Part shown: positions 43,155 through 51,312 of the stretch, in pieces | How the letters are laid out: each line of letters starts with the position of its first letter | How positions within the stretch are numbered: the stretch's first letter is position 1 | From: CAVXJN01 sp963762165 | GTDB lineage: Bacteria > Pseudomonadota > Gammaproteobacteria > JASBUN01 | Length of the DNA stretch: 64,000 nucleotides | Direction of reading: 5' to 3' | Assembly (NCBI GenBank): GCA_963762165.1 | Contig: CAVXJN010000003.1 | Span: forward strand, 1 to 64,000 | Position numbers and translations under genes: made by a program | Notes under the pieces: generated by a model | Told to the model about the DNA's origin: nothing | What the model saw: only the letters and a program-made list of their open reading frames with translations | Database searches by the model: none

Positions 43155-44246
43155 TCACGCGCTCTCTGCGAGACAGGACTTGCCGTTGCGCACGAAGGGC
43201 GGCTTAACCTCCCGCAGCGGTATCCGTTTGCCGCGAATTTCCACTTCGCAGCGACTGCCGCCACCGACCGGTACGCGGGCCAGCGCGATGGCCCGGCCCA
43301 GGGTGGGCGAAAAACTACCGCTGGTGATTTCGCCCTCGGCGCCGTCGACGATCACACGCTGATGGTTGCGCAATACGCCGCGTTCCTCGAGCAGCAGACC
43401 GACAAATTTGCGCGACACGCCCTTGCGGCGCTGCCGCTCCAAAGCCGTGCGGCCAATGAAGTCCCGCTCGGCAGGTTCCCAAGCGACGGACCACTCGAGT
43501 CCGGATTCGAGCGGCGAGGTGGTTTCATCGAGATCGGTGCCATACAGATTCATGCCTGCCTCCAGACGCAGCGTATCGCGCGCGCCGAGGCCGATGGGTG
43601 CCACGCCCTGGCGATGCAGGTTTTGCCACAGCGTCGCCGCTTCGTCGTTGGCCACCATGATCTCGAAGCCGTCCTCGCCCGTATAACCGGTCCGCGCGAT
43701 GAACAGGCCGGCGAACTCTCCGGCGCTGAACGGTTTCAGGTTTTCGATCCCGGAGGCGCTGTCACCCAAGACGGCACACAAGCGCTTCTGTGCGTTCGGC
43801 CCTTGCACGGCGATCATGGCGAGATCGACGCGCTCGATGGTGTCGACCTGGAATTGTTCGGCATGCGCGTAGATCCAAGCCAGGTCCTTGTCACGAGTAG
43901 CGGCGTTGACCACCATGCGGAACCAGTCCTCACGCATGTAATACACAATCAGGTCATCGATGACCCCGCCGTTTCCATTCAACATGCAGCTGTAGAGTGC
44001 ATCGCCCGAATTCGTAAGGCGGGCGACATCGTTGGCCAGCAGATAACTCAGAAACGGCCGAACGGTGTCACCCTGCAAGTCCAGCACCGTCATATGCGAG
44101 ACGTCGAACATGCCCGCGTCGCGGCGCACCTGGTGATGCTCCTGCAATTGAGAACCGTAGTGGATCGGCATGTCCCAGCCGGAGAAATCCACCATTTTCG
44201 CCCCCATGGCGAGGTGCTGATCGTACAGTGGCGTGCGCTGGCCCAT
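43155..44246 (-). CDS. gcvT: Glycine cleavage system T protein (aminomethyltransferase)
   Basis: Transfers the methylene carbon of the aminomethyl-lipoyl arm to tetrahydrofolate, releasing ammonia. The protein is 363 residues from ATG 44246 (MGQRTPLYDQHLAMGAKMVD). DFSGWDMPIHYGS, DVSHMTVLDLQG, CMLNGNGGVIDDLIVY, ARTGYTGEDGFEIM and IGLGARDTLRLEAGMNLYG are hallmark segments, and EITSGSFSPTLGRAIAL marks the C-terminal domain. The frame stays open upstream through the riboswitch, but the conserved N-terminus fixes the start. First gene of the glycine operon. Confidence 0.96.
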   Translation of the reverse strand: MGQRTPLYDQHLAMGAKMVDFSGWDMPIHYGSQLQEHHQVRRDAGMFDVSHMTVLDLQGDTVRPFLSYLLANDVARLTNSGDALYSCMLNGNGGVIDDLIVYYMREDWFRMVVNAATRDKDLAWIYAHAEQFQVDTIERVDLAMIAVQGPNAQKRLCAVLGDSASGIENLKPFSAGEFAGLFIARTGYTGEDGFEIMVANDEAATLWQNLHRQGVAPIGLGARDTLRLEAGMNLYGTDLDETTSPLESGLEWSVAWEPAERDFIGRTALERQRRKGVSRKFVGLLLEERGVLRNHQRVIVDGAEGEITSGSFSPTLGRAIALARVPVGGGSRCEVEIRGKRIPLREVKPPFVRNGKSCLAESA

Positions 44247-44273
44247 AACGTCCCTTTGCCGGTTACCGTGTCC

Positions 44274-44319
44274 AAAAACGAAAAAGGCGGCGGCCGACCC
44301 GAAGATCAACCGCCGCCCC
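44274..44319 (-). terminator. Intrinsic terminator between glycine riboswitch and gcvT
   Basis: On the minus strand, GGCGGCGG (44317-44310) can pair with CCGCCGCC (44293-44286); the loop contains a further TTCG-capped mini-stem. It is followed by TTTTTCGTTTTT (44285-44274), a U-rich tail. This is a strong Rho-independent terminator only about 28 bases before the gcvT ATG, consistent with riboswitch control by transcription attenuation. Confidence 0.85.
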
Positions 44320-44520
44320 TCTGTCCCGTAACCTGAGAGATTGGGCCGCGCAACCGTGCCGCGACACCCTGCCCCTTCGGTGGATCGCCTGGCCTCTTTG
44401 GGGGCCGGCGAATCGCTCTCCAGAGTCAACACATTCCCGCGGTCCATTTGCCTGAGCGTTTCCGGGCGGAGTTGCGCCTTCGGCGCCGCGCGCCAGCGGC
44501 GCGAGGTCTCTCCCACGGGA
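44319..44520 (-). ncRNA. Tandem glycine riboswitch (two aptamers)
   Basis: Cis-acting RNA upstream of gcvT. Aptamer 1 runs from 44520 to 44435: GGGAGAGACC, then CGCCGAAGGCGCAA, GCTCAGGCAAATGGACCG and the closing CGCGGGA, which pairs with TCCCGTG. Aptamer 2 runs from about 44426 to 44319: CTCTGGAGAG, ATCCACCGAAGGGGCA, and TCTCTCAGGTTACGGGACAGAG. The CCGAAGG and CTCAGG cores are diagnostic for glycine riboswitches. The two domains are joined by a short linker (AATGTGTTG). Glycine binding normally turns on gcv expression. Confidence 0.93.
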
Positions 44521-44538
44521 TCGGATGTTGAACGCGGC

Positions 44539-44567
44539 ATGATAGCGCCGTCCCCAAGGGATTCCAA
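44539..44567 (-). promoter_or_regulatory. Sigma70-type promoter of the glycine cleavage operon
   Basis: On the minus strand, TTGGAA (44567-44562), a 17-base spacer and TATCAT (44544-44539). A start of transcription near 44531 would place the first riboswitch helix about ten bases into the transcript, as expected for this leader. Confidence 0.6.
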
Positions 44568-44648
44568 GCCCAAACCATGTCCGGAACGCGGCTAAGGGGG
44601 CGCCGGTGTCGGCGCAGGGGCAAGGATGATCAAGGGCTTAGGTGCGGG

Positions 44649-45908
44649 TCAGTGATCGGTCGCGTCGTGTTCCGGGGAAAGCTTCAATGCCCGCACCACG
44701 CGCCCGATAGTCAAACCCTGAACCAATATGGAGAAGGTCACTATTATATAGGTGACTGTGAGGATCACGCCCCGTTGCGGTGTGTCCGGCAGGGACAACG
44801 CCAAGGCGACCGATATTCCGCCGCGCAGGCCGCCCCAGGTCAACAACCGTACAGCGCCCGGTGAAAAGCTGCGCATGCGGGTGAGCAGCTGCACCGGCAG
44901 GCCGACCGACACGAAACGTGCGAATAACACCACCGGGATCGCCAACAGCCCCGCCGCCAGGTAACGCAGCTCGAATGTGAGTGCCAACACCTCCAAGCCG
45001 ATGAGCACGAACAGCACGGCGTTGAGAATCTCGTCCACCAGCTCCCAGAACCGGTCCAAGTGCTCGCAGGTGGTCGGCGACATCGCAAACGAACGGCCAT
45101 GATTGCCGATCAGCAGACCGGCGATGACGATGGCGATGGGCGCCGAAACATGCAGCGCCTCTGCCGACGCATAACCGCCGGTGACCAAGGCCAGCGACAA
45201 CAGCACTTCCACCTGATAGTCGTCGACCGAGCGCAGCATCCAGAATGCCACGAAGCCGATCGCGAGGCCGAACAACACTCCGCCCAGCACCTCGTGCACG
45301 AACAATTGCGCCACCGAGCTCCAAGCCAGAGTTTGTTCACCGCTGGCGATACTCAGCAGCACCAGGAACACCACTACGCCGACGCCGTCGTTGAACAGCG
45401 ATTCGCCGGTAATCTTGACCTCCAGGGACTTCGGCGCACCGGCTTGTTTCAGGATGCCGAGCACTGCGATTGGATCGGTAGGGGAAATCAGTGCGCCGAA
45501 CAGCAGACAATAGATGAACGGCAACGCCAGTCCCAGCCACTCGAGCAGCCACCAGGTCAACACCCCGACGACAAAGGTCGACACCAATACGCCGCCGGTG
45601 GCCAGCGACGCAATCAGCCAGCGCTGACGCGCCAGGTCGTTGAGGTTCACATGCAATGCACCGGCAAAGAGCAGGAAACCCAACAGTCCGTGCAACAGCG
45701 TGGCGTCGAAGTCCACCCGTTCCAACAACGTCGCGGCCTGCTTGTGCGCGTCCGGAATCCAGTAACCGGCCATTACCAGCGCCAGTGACATGAGCAGGGA
45801 AATCAGCATCAGACCGATGGTGGTCGGCAGCCCCAGGAAGCGGTGATTCACATAACTGAACACCGCGGCCAACGTGACCAGGATGGCCATGAGGTCGAAC
45901 AGACTCAT
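44649..45908 (-). CDS. CPA1-family Na+/H+ (cation:proton) antiporter
   Basis: An inner-membrane antiporter of 419 residues with about 12 helices. Motifs of the NhaP/CPA1 group are GALHVNLNDLARQRW, CLLFGALISPTDPIAVLGIL and ITGESLFNDGVGVVVFLVLL with the ion-binding Asp of the FNDG motif, then ILNAVLFVLIGLEVL and LLTWGGLRGGISVALALSLP. The family expels Na+ or K+ for pH and salt control. The start ATG 45908 overlaps the end of the ubiI-like gene (stop at 45905), so it is probably the last gene of the ygfB-pepP-ubiH-ubiI operon. Confidence 0.92.
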   Translation of the reverse strand: MSLFDLMAILVTLAAVFSYVNHRFLGLPTTIGLMLISLLMSLALVMAGYWIPDAHKQAATLLERVDFDATLLHGLLGFLLFAGALHVNLNDLARQRWLIASLATGGVLVSTFVVGVLTWWLLEWLGLALPFIYCLLFGALISPTDPIAVLGILKQAGAPKSLEVKITGESLFNDGVGVVVFLVLLSIASGEQTLAWSSVAQLFVHEVLGGVLFGLAIGFVAFWMLRSVDDYQVEVLLSLALVTGGYASAEALHVSAPIAIVIAGLLIGNHGRSFAMSPTTCEHLDRFWELVDEILNAVLFVLIGLEVLALTFELRYLAAGLLAIPVVLFARFVSVGLPVQLLTRMRSFSPGAVRLLTWGGLRGGISVALALSLPDTPQRGVILTVTYIIVTFSILVQGLTIGRVVRALKLSPEHDATDH

Positions 45909-47134
45909 CGAATCCCGATGTTGTTGCGCGCCAGCGGCGGCAGGTCGCCGCTCAGTCCCATGGCGTGTTGGATGATGGTGCGTTTGAGCGGCGCCGCGCG
46001 ATCGAACGCACCCAGGCCGATGTTGCGCAACAACCGGATCGGTGCGGCCTGAACCCCGAACAAGCGCTTGAATCCGTCCATGACTGCCATGGTCGCCAGA
46101 TTATCGCCTTTGCGCCAACGTTCGTAGCGGCGCAATAACGCGAATTCCCCGGGATCGCGACCCGCAGCGCGTCCTTTTTCGAGCACATCGGCCAATGCGG
46201 CTGCATCCAACAGGCCGAGGTTTACACCTTGACCGGCCAACGGGTGAATACTATGGGCGGCATCGCCCAGCAGGGCCACGCGCGGACGCACATAGTCCGT
46301 ACTGTGTTGCAGGCGCAGGGGAAACTGAGCCCGCGGACCGCATTCCAGGATCGGCCCGAGGCGCGAATCGAACGCGAGTTCGAGATTGCTCCGGAACTGC
46401 TCTTCGTCCATCTCGACCAACGCCGCCGCACGATCGGGACTGTTGGTCCAGACAATCGAACACCAACCGTTCGCCAGCGGCAAGAAAGCGAGCGGACCGC
46501 CGGGGAGAAACCGCTGCCACGCCGTCTCCTGGTGAAACCGTTGCGGCCGCACCGCCGCGACCACCCCGCATTGATCGTAGCGCCAACCTCGGGTCGCGAT
46601 ACCGCTGAGTTTGCGCACAGTAGACCCCACGCCGTCCGCACCGGCCACCAGTCCGGCGCGCAGGGTGGTACCGTCCGCCAACACGAGCCGGACATCGTCA
46701 TCATCGATATGCAATTCATTCAGCGCAGCCGGTATTCGCAGGTCCGCGTTGGCAAACGCGCGCAGGCGTTGGTGCAAAGCGGATTGGATCACGCGGTTCT
46801 CAACGATATGCCCCAGAGTGTCCTCGGCAACGTCCGCCGCGTCGAAATGAATCGACTGACTGCCGCCCGCATCCCAGACATGCATTTGCCGGAACGGACT
46901 CACCCGCAACCGCTCCATCTCCGGCCACACGCCCAACGACTCAAAAATTCGTTGCGACGCACGCGTGATAGCGGAAACCCGCAAATCGTAATCGTATTCC
47001 GCTTGCCCCGAATCCGCGGCGACAGGCGTGGGATCGATGAGCGCAATCCGGAACTCGCTTTGTGCGAGCGCACAGCCCAGCGTCGCACCGACCATACCGG
47101 CACCGACGATGATGACGTCGTAGCGCTCGCTCAT
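45905..47134 (-). CDS. ubiI: UbiH/UbiF-family FAD monooxygenase, probable UbiI
   Basis: A 409-residue flavoprotein hydroxylase of ubiquinone synthesis. The dinucleotide-binding GxGxxG is in YDVIIVGAGMVGATLGCALA, the DG motif in AGLVAGADGVGSTVRKLSG and the FAD ribityl-binding GD motif in RVALLGDAAHSIHPLAGQG, with NLGLLDAAALADVL following. UbiF, UbiI and UbiM are close relatives; the position directly after ubiH matches enterobacterial ubiI, which performs C5 hydroxylation. The start ATG 47134 overlaps the ubiH stop by four bases. Confidence 0.85.
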   Translation of the reverse strand: MSERYDVIIVGAGMVGATLGCALAQSEFRIALIDPTPVAADSGQAEYDYDLRVSAITRASQRIFESLGVWPEMERLRVSPFRQMHVWDAGGSQSIHFDAADVAEDTLGHIVENRVIQSALHQRLRAFANADLRIPAALNELHIDDDDVRLVLADGTTLRAGLVAGADGVGSTVRKLSGIATRGWRYDQCGVVAAVRPQRFHQETAWQRFLPGGPLAFLPLANGWCSIVWTNSPDRAAALVEMDEEQFRSNLELAFDSRLGPILECGPRAQFPLRLQHSTDYVRPRVALLGDAAHSIHPLAGQGVNLGLLDAAALADVLEKGRAAGRDPGEFALLRRYERWRKGDNLATMAVMDGFKRLFGVQAAPIRLLRNIGLGAFDRAAPLKRTIIQHAMGLSGDLPPLARNNIGIR

Positions 47135-48399
47135 GCCTTGGGCTCGCGCGTATCGCGCCGCTGAACGACGCTCAGCCCACGCGCCAGGCGCGGCACATGA
47201 CCCGCCATACCCATCGTGTGGCGCAGAAGCATGCGCTTGAGAGGTGGCACGATGTCCACCGCCAGCAGTCCCAAATCGCGGGCCAGGCCGATGCCCGGCA
47301 GCGGGCTGCTGAACACGCGCGCCAGACCGTCGGTGAACGCAATCATGGTGCGCTGATCGCGTTCACGCCAGCGTGCATAGTGCTGCAGCAGCTCCAAATC
47401 GCCGACGTCGTCACCAGCGCCGGCCAACAACTCCGCCAGTACGGCCACGTCGCGGATACCGAGGTTGAAGCCCTGACCTGCGACCGGGTGCAGGGTATGG
47501 GCGGCATTGCCGATCAGGGCCACCCGGGGACGCACGTGTTCCCGCGCCCGCACCAGGGCGAGCGGATGGCACTGGCGCGCGCCGACACGGCCGAACCTGC
47601 CGAGACGGTGGCCAAAGCGTTCCTGGAGTTCCGAGCGAAATTCCTCATCACCGAATCCGAGCACGCGCTGTACCTTCTCTGTACGCACGGTCCACACCAC
47701 GCCACAGCGATTGCCGGGGTTGCGCGTGCCGGGTAACGGCAACAGTGCCACTGGCCCGGTATCGGTGAATCGTTCAAACGCCGTGCCCTGGTGCGAGCGG
47801 CCGGTTTCGACATTGGCGATGACCGCGGATTGGCCGTAGTCCCAACGCACCACGGGTATGGCCAGAAGCTCGCGCACGGCGGAACGGGCGCCGTCGGCGG
47901 CGACCACCAACCGCGCGCTGAGTTCGCGCCTCTGTCCATCCACATTCAGCCGCACGCGAGCGAACTGCGATTCAACAGTCAACTCTTCGAGCACGGCGGG
48001 GCAGTACGTGTGGACGTTGTCCTGTGACTGACTGTGTCGGGTGACCGTCTCGGTCAGCACGCCGATGTTGGCAACGTAGCCGAGCGCATCGTGGCCGAAT
48101 TCCTCTGCCTCCAGGCGCGTCGCGCCGAAGCGACCGCGGTCGGAGATATGCACACGACGAATCGGTGCCGCATGATCGCGAATATCGGGCCAGATGCCCA
48201 GGGTCTGGAAAATGCGCCGGGTGCCCTCGGCCAGCGCGATGCTACGGGTATCGAGGCCCGAAGGCGGTTCCGCAGGCGCCGGGGTATGTGCCTCCACCAA
48301 CGCTACGCGCAGATTCGTCTCGCCCAGAGCGCAGGCGAGGCTTGCCCCGACCATGCCGCCGCCGACGATGAGGACATCGAAATCCGCGTGCACGCTCAT
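47131..48399 (-). CDS. ubiH: 2-octaprenyl-6-methoxyphenol hydroxylase UbiH
   Basis: FAD-dependent hydroxylase for C1 of the ubiquinone ring, 422 residues. FDVLIVGGGMVGASLACALG is the FAD fold motif, RLVVAADGARSAVRELL the DG motif and RVALIGNAAHTLHPVAGQG the ribityl-binding motif (with N replacing the usual D), followed by FNLGIRDVAVLAELL. The AAHTLHPVAGQGFNLG wording is typical of UbiH. It lies between pepP and ubiI as in E. coli, with 37 bases to pepP and a four-base overlap with ubiI. The enzyme works at the inner-membrane Ubi complex. Confidence 0.9.
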   Translation of the reverse strand: MSVHADFDVLIVGGGMVGASLACALGETNLRVALVEAHTPAPAEPPSGLDTRSIALAEGTRRIFQTLGIWPDIRDHAAPIRRVHISDRGRFGATRLEAEEFGHDALGYVANIGVLTETVTRHSQSQDNVHTYCPAVLEELTVESQFARVRLNVDGQRRELSARLVVAADGARSAVRELLAIPVVRWDYGQSAVIANVETGRSHQGTAFERFTDTGPVALLPLPGTRNPGNRCGVVWTVRTEKVQRVLGFGDEEFRSELQERFGHRLGRFGRVGARQCHPLALVRAREHVRPRVALIGNAAHTLHPVAGQGFNLGIRDVAVLAELLAGAGDDVGDLELLQHYARWRERDQRTMIAFTDGLARVFSSPLPGIGLARDLGLLAVDIVPPLKRMLLRHTMGMAGHVPRLARGLSVVQRRDTREPKA

Positions 48400-48436
48400 G
48401 AATGCGGCGTCTCGACCGTCATGGCAGGAATCGCGT

Positions 48437-49744
48437 TCACGGGGCCGCCATCAGCGCTTCGATTTCGTCCACCTGTTTCGGTGCCGCGGCAGTCAAGACT
48501 TCGCAGCCATCGGCCGTCACCAGCACATCGTCTTCGATCCGCACACCGATGTTCCACCACTTGCGCGCGACTCCTTTCGAGCCGGTGGGGATATACAATC
48601 CCGGCTCCACCGTCAATACCATGCCTGGCTCCAATACCCGCCACTCGCCGCCTACTTTGTAGTCGCCCACATCGTGCACGTCCATGCCCAGCCAGTGGCC
48701 AGTGCGATGCATGTAAAATTTGCGGTAGGCTTCATTCTTGATCAGAGAACGAAGCTTGCCCTTCAGCAACCCCAAGTCGATCAAGCCTTTGGTCAATGCC
48801 TCTACGGCTGCGGCGTGGGGTTCGTTCCATGTGTTACCGGGCTTGACCTTGTCGATCGCCGCCTGTTGCGCGGCCAATACCACTTCATAGATCGCGCGCT
48901 GGGGAGCACTGAATCGACCGTTGACCGGGAATGTACGGGTGATATCGGCGGCGTAGCATTCATATTCTGCGCCGGCATCGATCAGCAGCAGGTCACCGTC
49001 GGACAGTTCCGCGCTGTTTTCCGTGTAATGCAGGATACAACCGTTTTCACCGCCGCCGATGATGCTCGGATATGCCGGTTCCGCGCCGTGGCTGCGAAAC
49101 TCATGGAGGAACTCGGCCTCGAGTTGGTATTCGCGCATGCCGGGTCGACAAATCTGCATCGCTCGCCGGTGGGCGTTGACCGAAATCTGCATCGCCGTGC
49201 GCATCGCCTTGATTTCCGCGCGGCTCTTGAACAGGCGCATATCGTGGATGAGATGTTCGAGCGATACGTACTCATCGGGCGCCCGGCTGCCGGTACGACC
49301 GGCGGCACGGATGCAATTGACCCATCCGAACACGCGCTGATCGAATTCCGGCTGGATTCCGACGGTATAGTAGACCCGTTCGCAGCCCTCCAACAGTCCG
49401 GGCAGAATATCGTCGATATCGTCGATCGGAAACGAATCGTCGGCGCCATAAATGCTGCACGCGCCGTCCTGTCCTGCGCGACGGCCGTTCCAGGTTTCCA
49501 TGACCGGGTCGCGCTCGCGACAGAACAGTACGTACTCGGCGGCTTTGCGTCCCGGCACCAGTACCGCCACCGCTTCGGGTTCCGGAAAACCGGTGAGGTA
49601 GCAGAAGTCACTGTCCTGGCGGTACGGATACTCGACGTCGCGATTGCGGCTGCGCGCAGGTGCCGCCGGCACGATCGCGACGGCTCCACGCCCCATCATG
49701 CGCATCAATTGTTTGCGGCGCCGGCCGAATTCTTTCATGTCCAT
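48437..49744 (-). CDS. pepP: Xaa-Pro aminopeptidase PepP (aminopeptidase P II)
   Basis: Dinuclear-metal peptidase of about 435 residues that removes N-terminal residues preceding proline. Metal ligands are visible in LLLIDAGAEYECYAADITRT (two Asp), MHRTGHWLGMDVHDVG (His), LTVEPGLYIPTG (Glu) and NIGVRIEDDVLVT (Glu). The N-terminal creatinase-like domain has FCYLTGFPEPEAVAVLVPG. I chose ATG 49744 (MDMKEFGRRRKQL); the frame is open to 49786 but that part lacks family similarity. It sits between ygfB and ubiH, the order seen in E. coli. Confidence 0.95.
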   Translation of the reverse strand: MDMKEFGRRRKQLMRMMGRGAVAIVPAAPARSRNRDVEYPYRQDSDFCYLTGFPEPEAVAVLVPGRKAAEYVLFCRERDPVMETWNGRRAGQDGACSIYGADDSFPIDDIDDILPGLLEGCERVYYTVGIQPEFDQRVFGWVNCIRAAGRTGSRAPDEYVSLEHLIHDMRLFKSRAEIKAMRTAMQISVNAHRRAMQICRPGMREYQLEAEFLHEFRSHGAEPAYPSIIGGGENGCILHYTENSAELSDGDLLLIDAGAEYECYAADITRTFPVNGRFSAPQRAIYEVVLAAQQAAIDKVKPGNTWNEPHAAAVEALTKGLIDLGLLKGKLRSLIKNEAYRKFYMHRTGHWLGMDVHDVGDYKVGGEWRVLEPGMVLTVEPGLYIPTGSKGVARKWWNIGVRIEDDVLVTADGCEVLTAAAPKQVDEIEALMAAP

Positions 49745-49782
49745 GGTGCAACCATCCGCTCGAGAATAGTAAATCGCGCCGA

Positions 49783-50340
49783 TCAATGAGACGGCGGCGG
49801 GACCGGGCTGGTGTCCTGCGCCTGCTCAAAAGCCAGCAACACCCCCATGCGTACATACTCGACTACTTCCGCATAGGAACGCTCGTCCTCCTGGCCGTCT
49901 TCCAGGTGCTGGGCGTCGACCTTAGTGATCTCCACCAGATCCGACAACAATTCCCGCACCTCTTCGGACGGCTCTTGCGCGCGCGGCGCGCGGGCACTGC
50001 CGAGTAGGAATCCTTCGCACCAGGCACTGAGGGCGGCCACCCTTTCCGAGAGCGGTTGATCGTCGTCAGGTAGCAACAGCCTCAGTGCGAGCATACCATC
50101 GCGCACTTGGCTCAGGGTGTCCTCAAGCAGGATATCCAACTGCTGGTTCGCCTCTTGCAGCAGCAGGTTGCCCGCGGGTTGATCGCCGCCGAACAATTCG
50201 GCGAGCCAGCCCGCGCGATCGACCCCCTGTTCGGCGCACAACATGCCGCACAGAATTCCGTGCGCTTCCGAAGCACCGGCATTCGCGTCAGCGCGCAAAA
50301 GCGCCTCTTGCACCTCGCTGTGGACTGCATTTTCGGTCAT
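49783..50340 (-). CDS. ygfB: YgfB/YecA family (UPF0149) protein
   Basis: A 185-residue all-alpha protein of the UPF0149 family. SEAHGILCGMLCAEQG (the HGxxCGxxC-type segment), RVAALSAWCEGFLLG, SEEVRELLSDLVEI and EDERSYAEVVEYVRMGVLLAF are family motifs. In Pseudomonas, YgfB influences ampicillin-related regulation; its role here is unknown. Start options are ATG 50340, 50367 and 50391; I chose 50340 because it leaves about 27 residues before HG, close to relatives. It is the first gene of the minus-strand ubi operon, divergent from the ZapB-like gene. Confidence 0.88.
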   Translation of the reverse strand: MTENAVHSEVQEALLRADANAGASEAHGILCGMLCAEQGVDRAGWLAELFGGDQPAGNLLLQEANQQLDILLEDTLSQVRDGMLALRLLLPDDDQPLSERVAALSAWCEGFLLGSARAPRAQEPSEEVRELLSDLVEITKVDAQHLEDGQEDERSYAEVVEYVRMGVLLAFEQAQDTSPVPPPSH

Positions 50341-50510
50341 CGGGCTTTCGTCCTGGCTGGGCGCCATGTACTCGGCTGAGGTTATTCGCATGCGTTGAGA
50401 CACGCTTGGTTCGTGCGGATCCGAACCGCGAATTCGCCACTGATATCCGAATCGCTGCCGCGACGCTATGCTAGCACCGCCCGGCGCCTGTCCAAAGGGT
50501 CGGAGGGCCG

Positions 50511-50539
50511 TTGACCCGCCGTAGGGGGCGCTCTATATT
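50511..50539 (+). promoter_or_regulatory. Sigma70-type promoter directly before the ZapB-like gene
   Basis: TTGACC at 50511-50516, a 17-base spacer, and TATATT at 50534-50539. Transcription would start about seven bases later, at or next to the A of the ATG at 50546, so the mRNA would have little or no leader. No ribosome binding site is present between the -10 box and the ATG. Confidence 0.65.
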
Positions 50540-50545
50540 GGCGCT

Positions 50546-50779
50546 ATGAGCAATGACGACTCCACTCAGCTTTCCGAGCAGGATCTGAACAAACTCGAGT
50601 TCAGGGTCAGCGAGCTCATTCGCGTGTGCGAACGCCTGAAAGAGGAGAACCGCTCTCTGCGATCCCAGCAGGACGCACTGGTGAACGAACGTGCCAACTT
50701 GATCGAGAAGAACGATCAGGTGCGTGCCCGCGTGGAAGCCATGATTAGTCGCTTGCGCGCGATGGAGCGCGGCGCATGA
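50546..50779 (+). CDS. ZapB-like coiled-coil protein (TIGR02449-type)
   Basis: A 77-residue, highly charged protein predicted to be one continuous coiled coil: LSEQDLNKLEFRVSELIRVC, ERLKEENRSLRSQQDALVNE and RANLIEKNDQVRARVEAMIS. Small coiled-coil genes of this type stand immediately before zapA in many gammaproteobacteria, and a role at the division ring is inferred from that. The stop overlaps the zapA start (ATGA at 50776-50779). It has no visible ribosome binding site, and the promoter at 50511-50539 predicts a leaderless transcript. Confidence 0.8.
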   Translation: MSNDDSTQLSEQDLNKLEFRVSELIRVCERLKEENRSLRSQQDALVNERANLIEKNDQVRARVEAMISRLRAMERGA

Positions 50780-51090
50780 GTCGCGACCTCGAACCCGTCT
50801 CCGTGCGGATCATGGACAAGGATTACCTGATCGCATGCCCCCCGGAGGAACGCGCCGCACTGCAGGAAAGCGCGCGCTTTCTGGATGCCCGCATGCGTGA
50901 GATTCGTGACAGCGGAAAAATAGTGGGATTGGAAAGGATCGCGGTGATGGCCGCGCTGAATATCTCCCATGAAATGCTGCAGAATCGCTCCCTGCGCGAC
51001 GACCAGGTGCAGTCCATGAGTGCGCGCATTCGCACCCTTCAGGAAAAGATCGAAGTTGCCCTGAACCAGGGCAAACAAATGGAACTTTAG
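50776..51090 (+). CDS. zapA: Cell division protein ZapA
   Basis: FtsZ-ring stabilising protein of 104 residues. The N-terminal beta-alpha domain (EPVSVRIMDKDYLIACPPEE, RAALQESARFLDARMREIRD) is followed by a helical dimerisation region (GKIVGLERIAVMAALNISHE, MLQNRSLRDDQ) and a coiled-coil tail (ARIRTLQEKIEVALNQG). It bundles FtsZ filaments at midcell. It overlaps the upstream coiled-coil gene by four bases and is followed by the 6S RNA gene, an arrangement conserved widely in gammaproteobacteria. Confidence 0.93.
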   Translation: MSRDLEPVSVRIMDKDYLIACPPEERAALQESARFLDARMREIRDSGKIVGLERIAVMAALNISHEMLQNRSLRDDQVQSMSARIRTLQEKIEVALNQGKQMEL

Positions 51091-51122
51091 CTGCCGCTGC
51101 AATTGCGGTATCGTTGGTTTTC

Positions 51123-51312
51123 GGCATCCTCTGCAGTGTTCGTCAGTTGGCCGGGGATTATTCTTGAGCCTAAGTACGTACCCCGGGGACTGAAGGTCGA
51201 TGCTGTTGTGCAAGTCCGCCTCGTAGCGGAAAGCCTGATGCACGGCCCCACGGTCCCCACCTGAACCGTTGGTTCAAGGGCGAAGGCCGCAACGGCGCAA
51301 GTGGAGGATGCC
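51123..51312 (+). ncRNA. ssrS: 6S RNA (ssrS)
   Basis: Regulatory RNA of about 190 nt that mimics an open promoter and sequesters sigma70 RNA polymerase. The ends pair perfectly: GGCATCCTC (51123-51131) with GAGGATGCC (51304-51312). The strongly conserved 3' hairpin CACCTGAACCGTTGGTTCAA followed by GGGC is present at about 51259-51283, and GGCCGGGGAT near 51151 corresponds to the 5' side of the central bubble region. The position directly after zapA is canonical. A -10-like TATCGT at 51109-51114 would start transcription near 51121. Confidence 0.92.

Noticed and set aside
44247..44573. N-terminal extension of gcvT by about 109 codons
   Set aside because: The open frame runs through the glycine riboswitch and terminator; the conserved GcvT start is ATG 44246.
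48194..49789. Forward open frame of 531 codons opposite pepP and part of ubiH
   Set aside because: It crosses two well-supported reverse-strand genes and has no start signal or domain.
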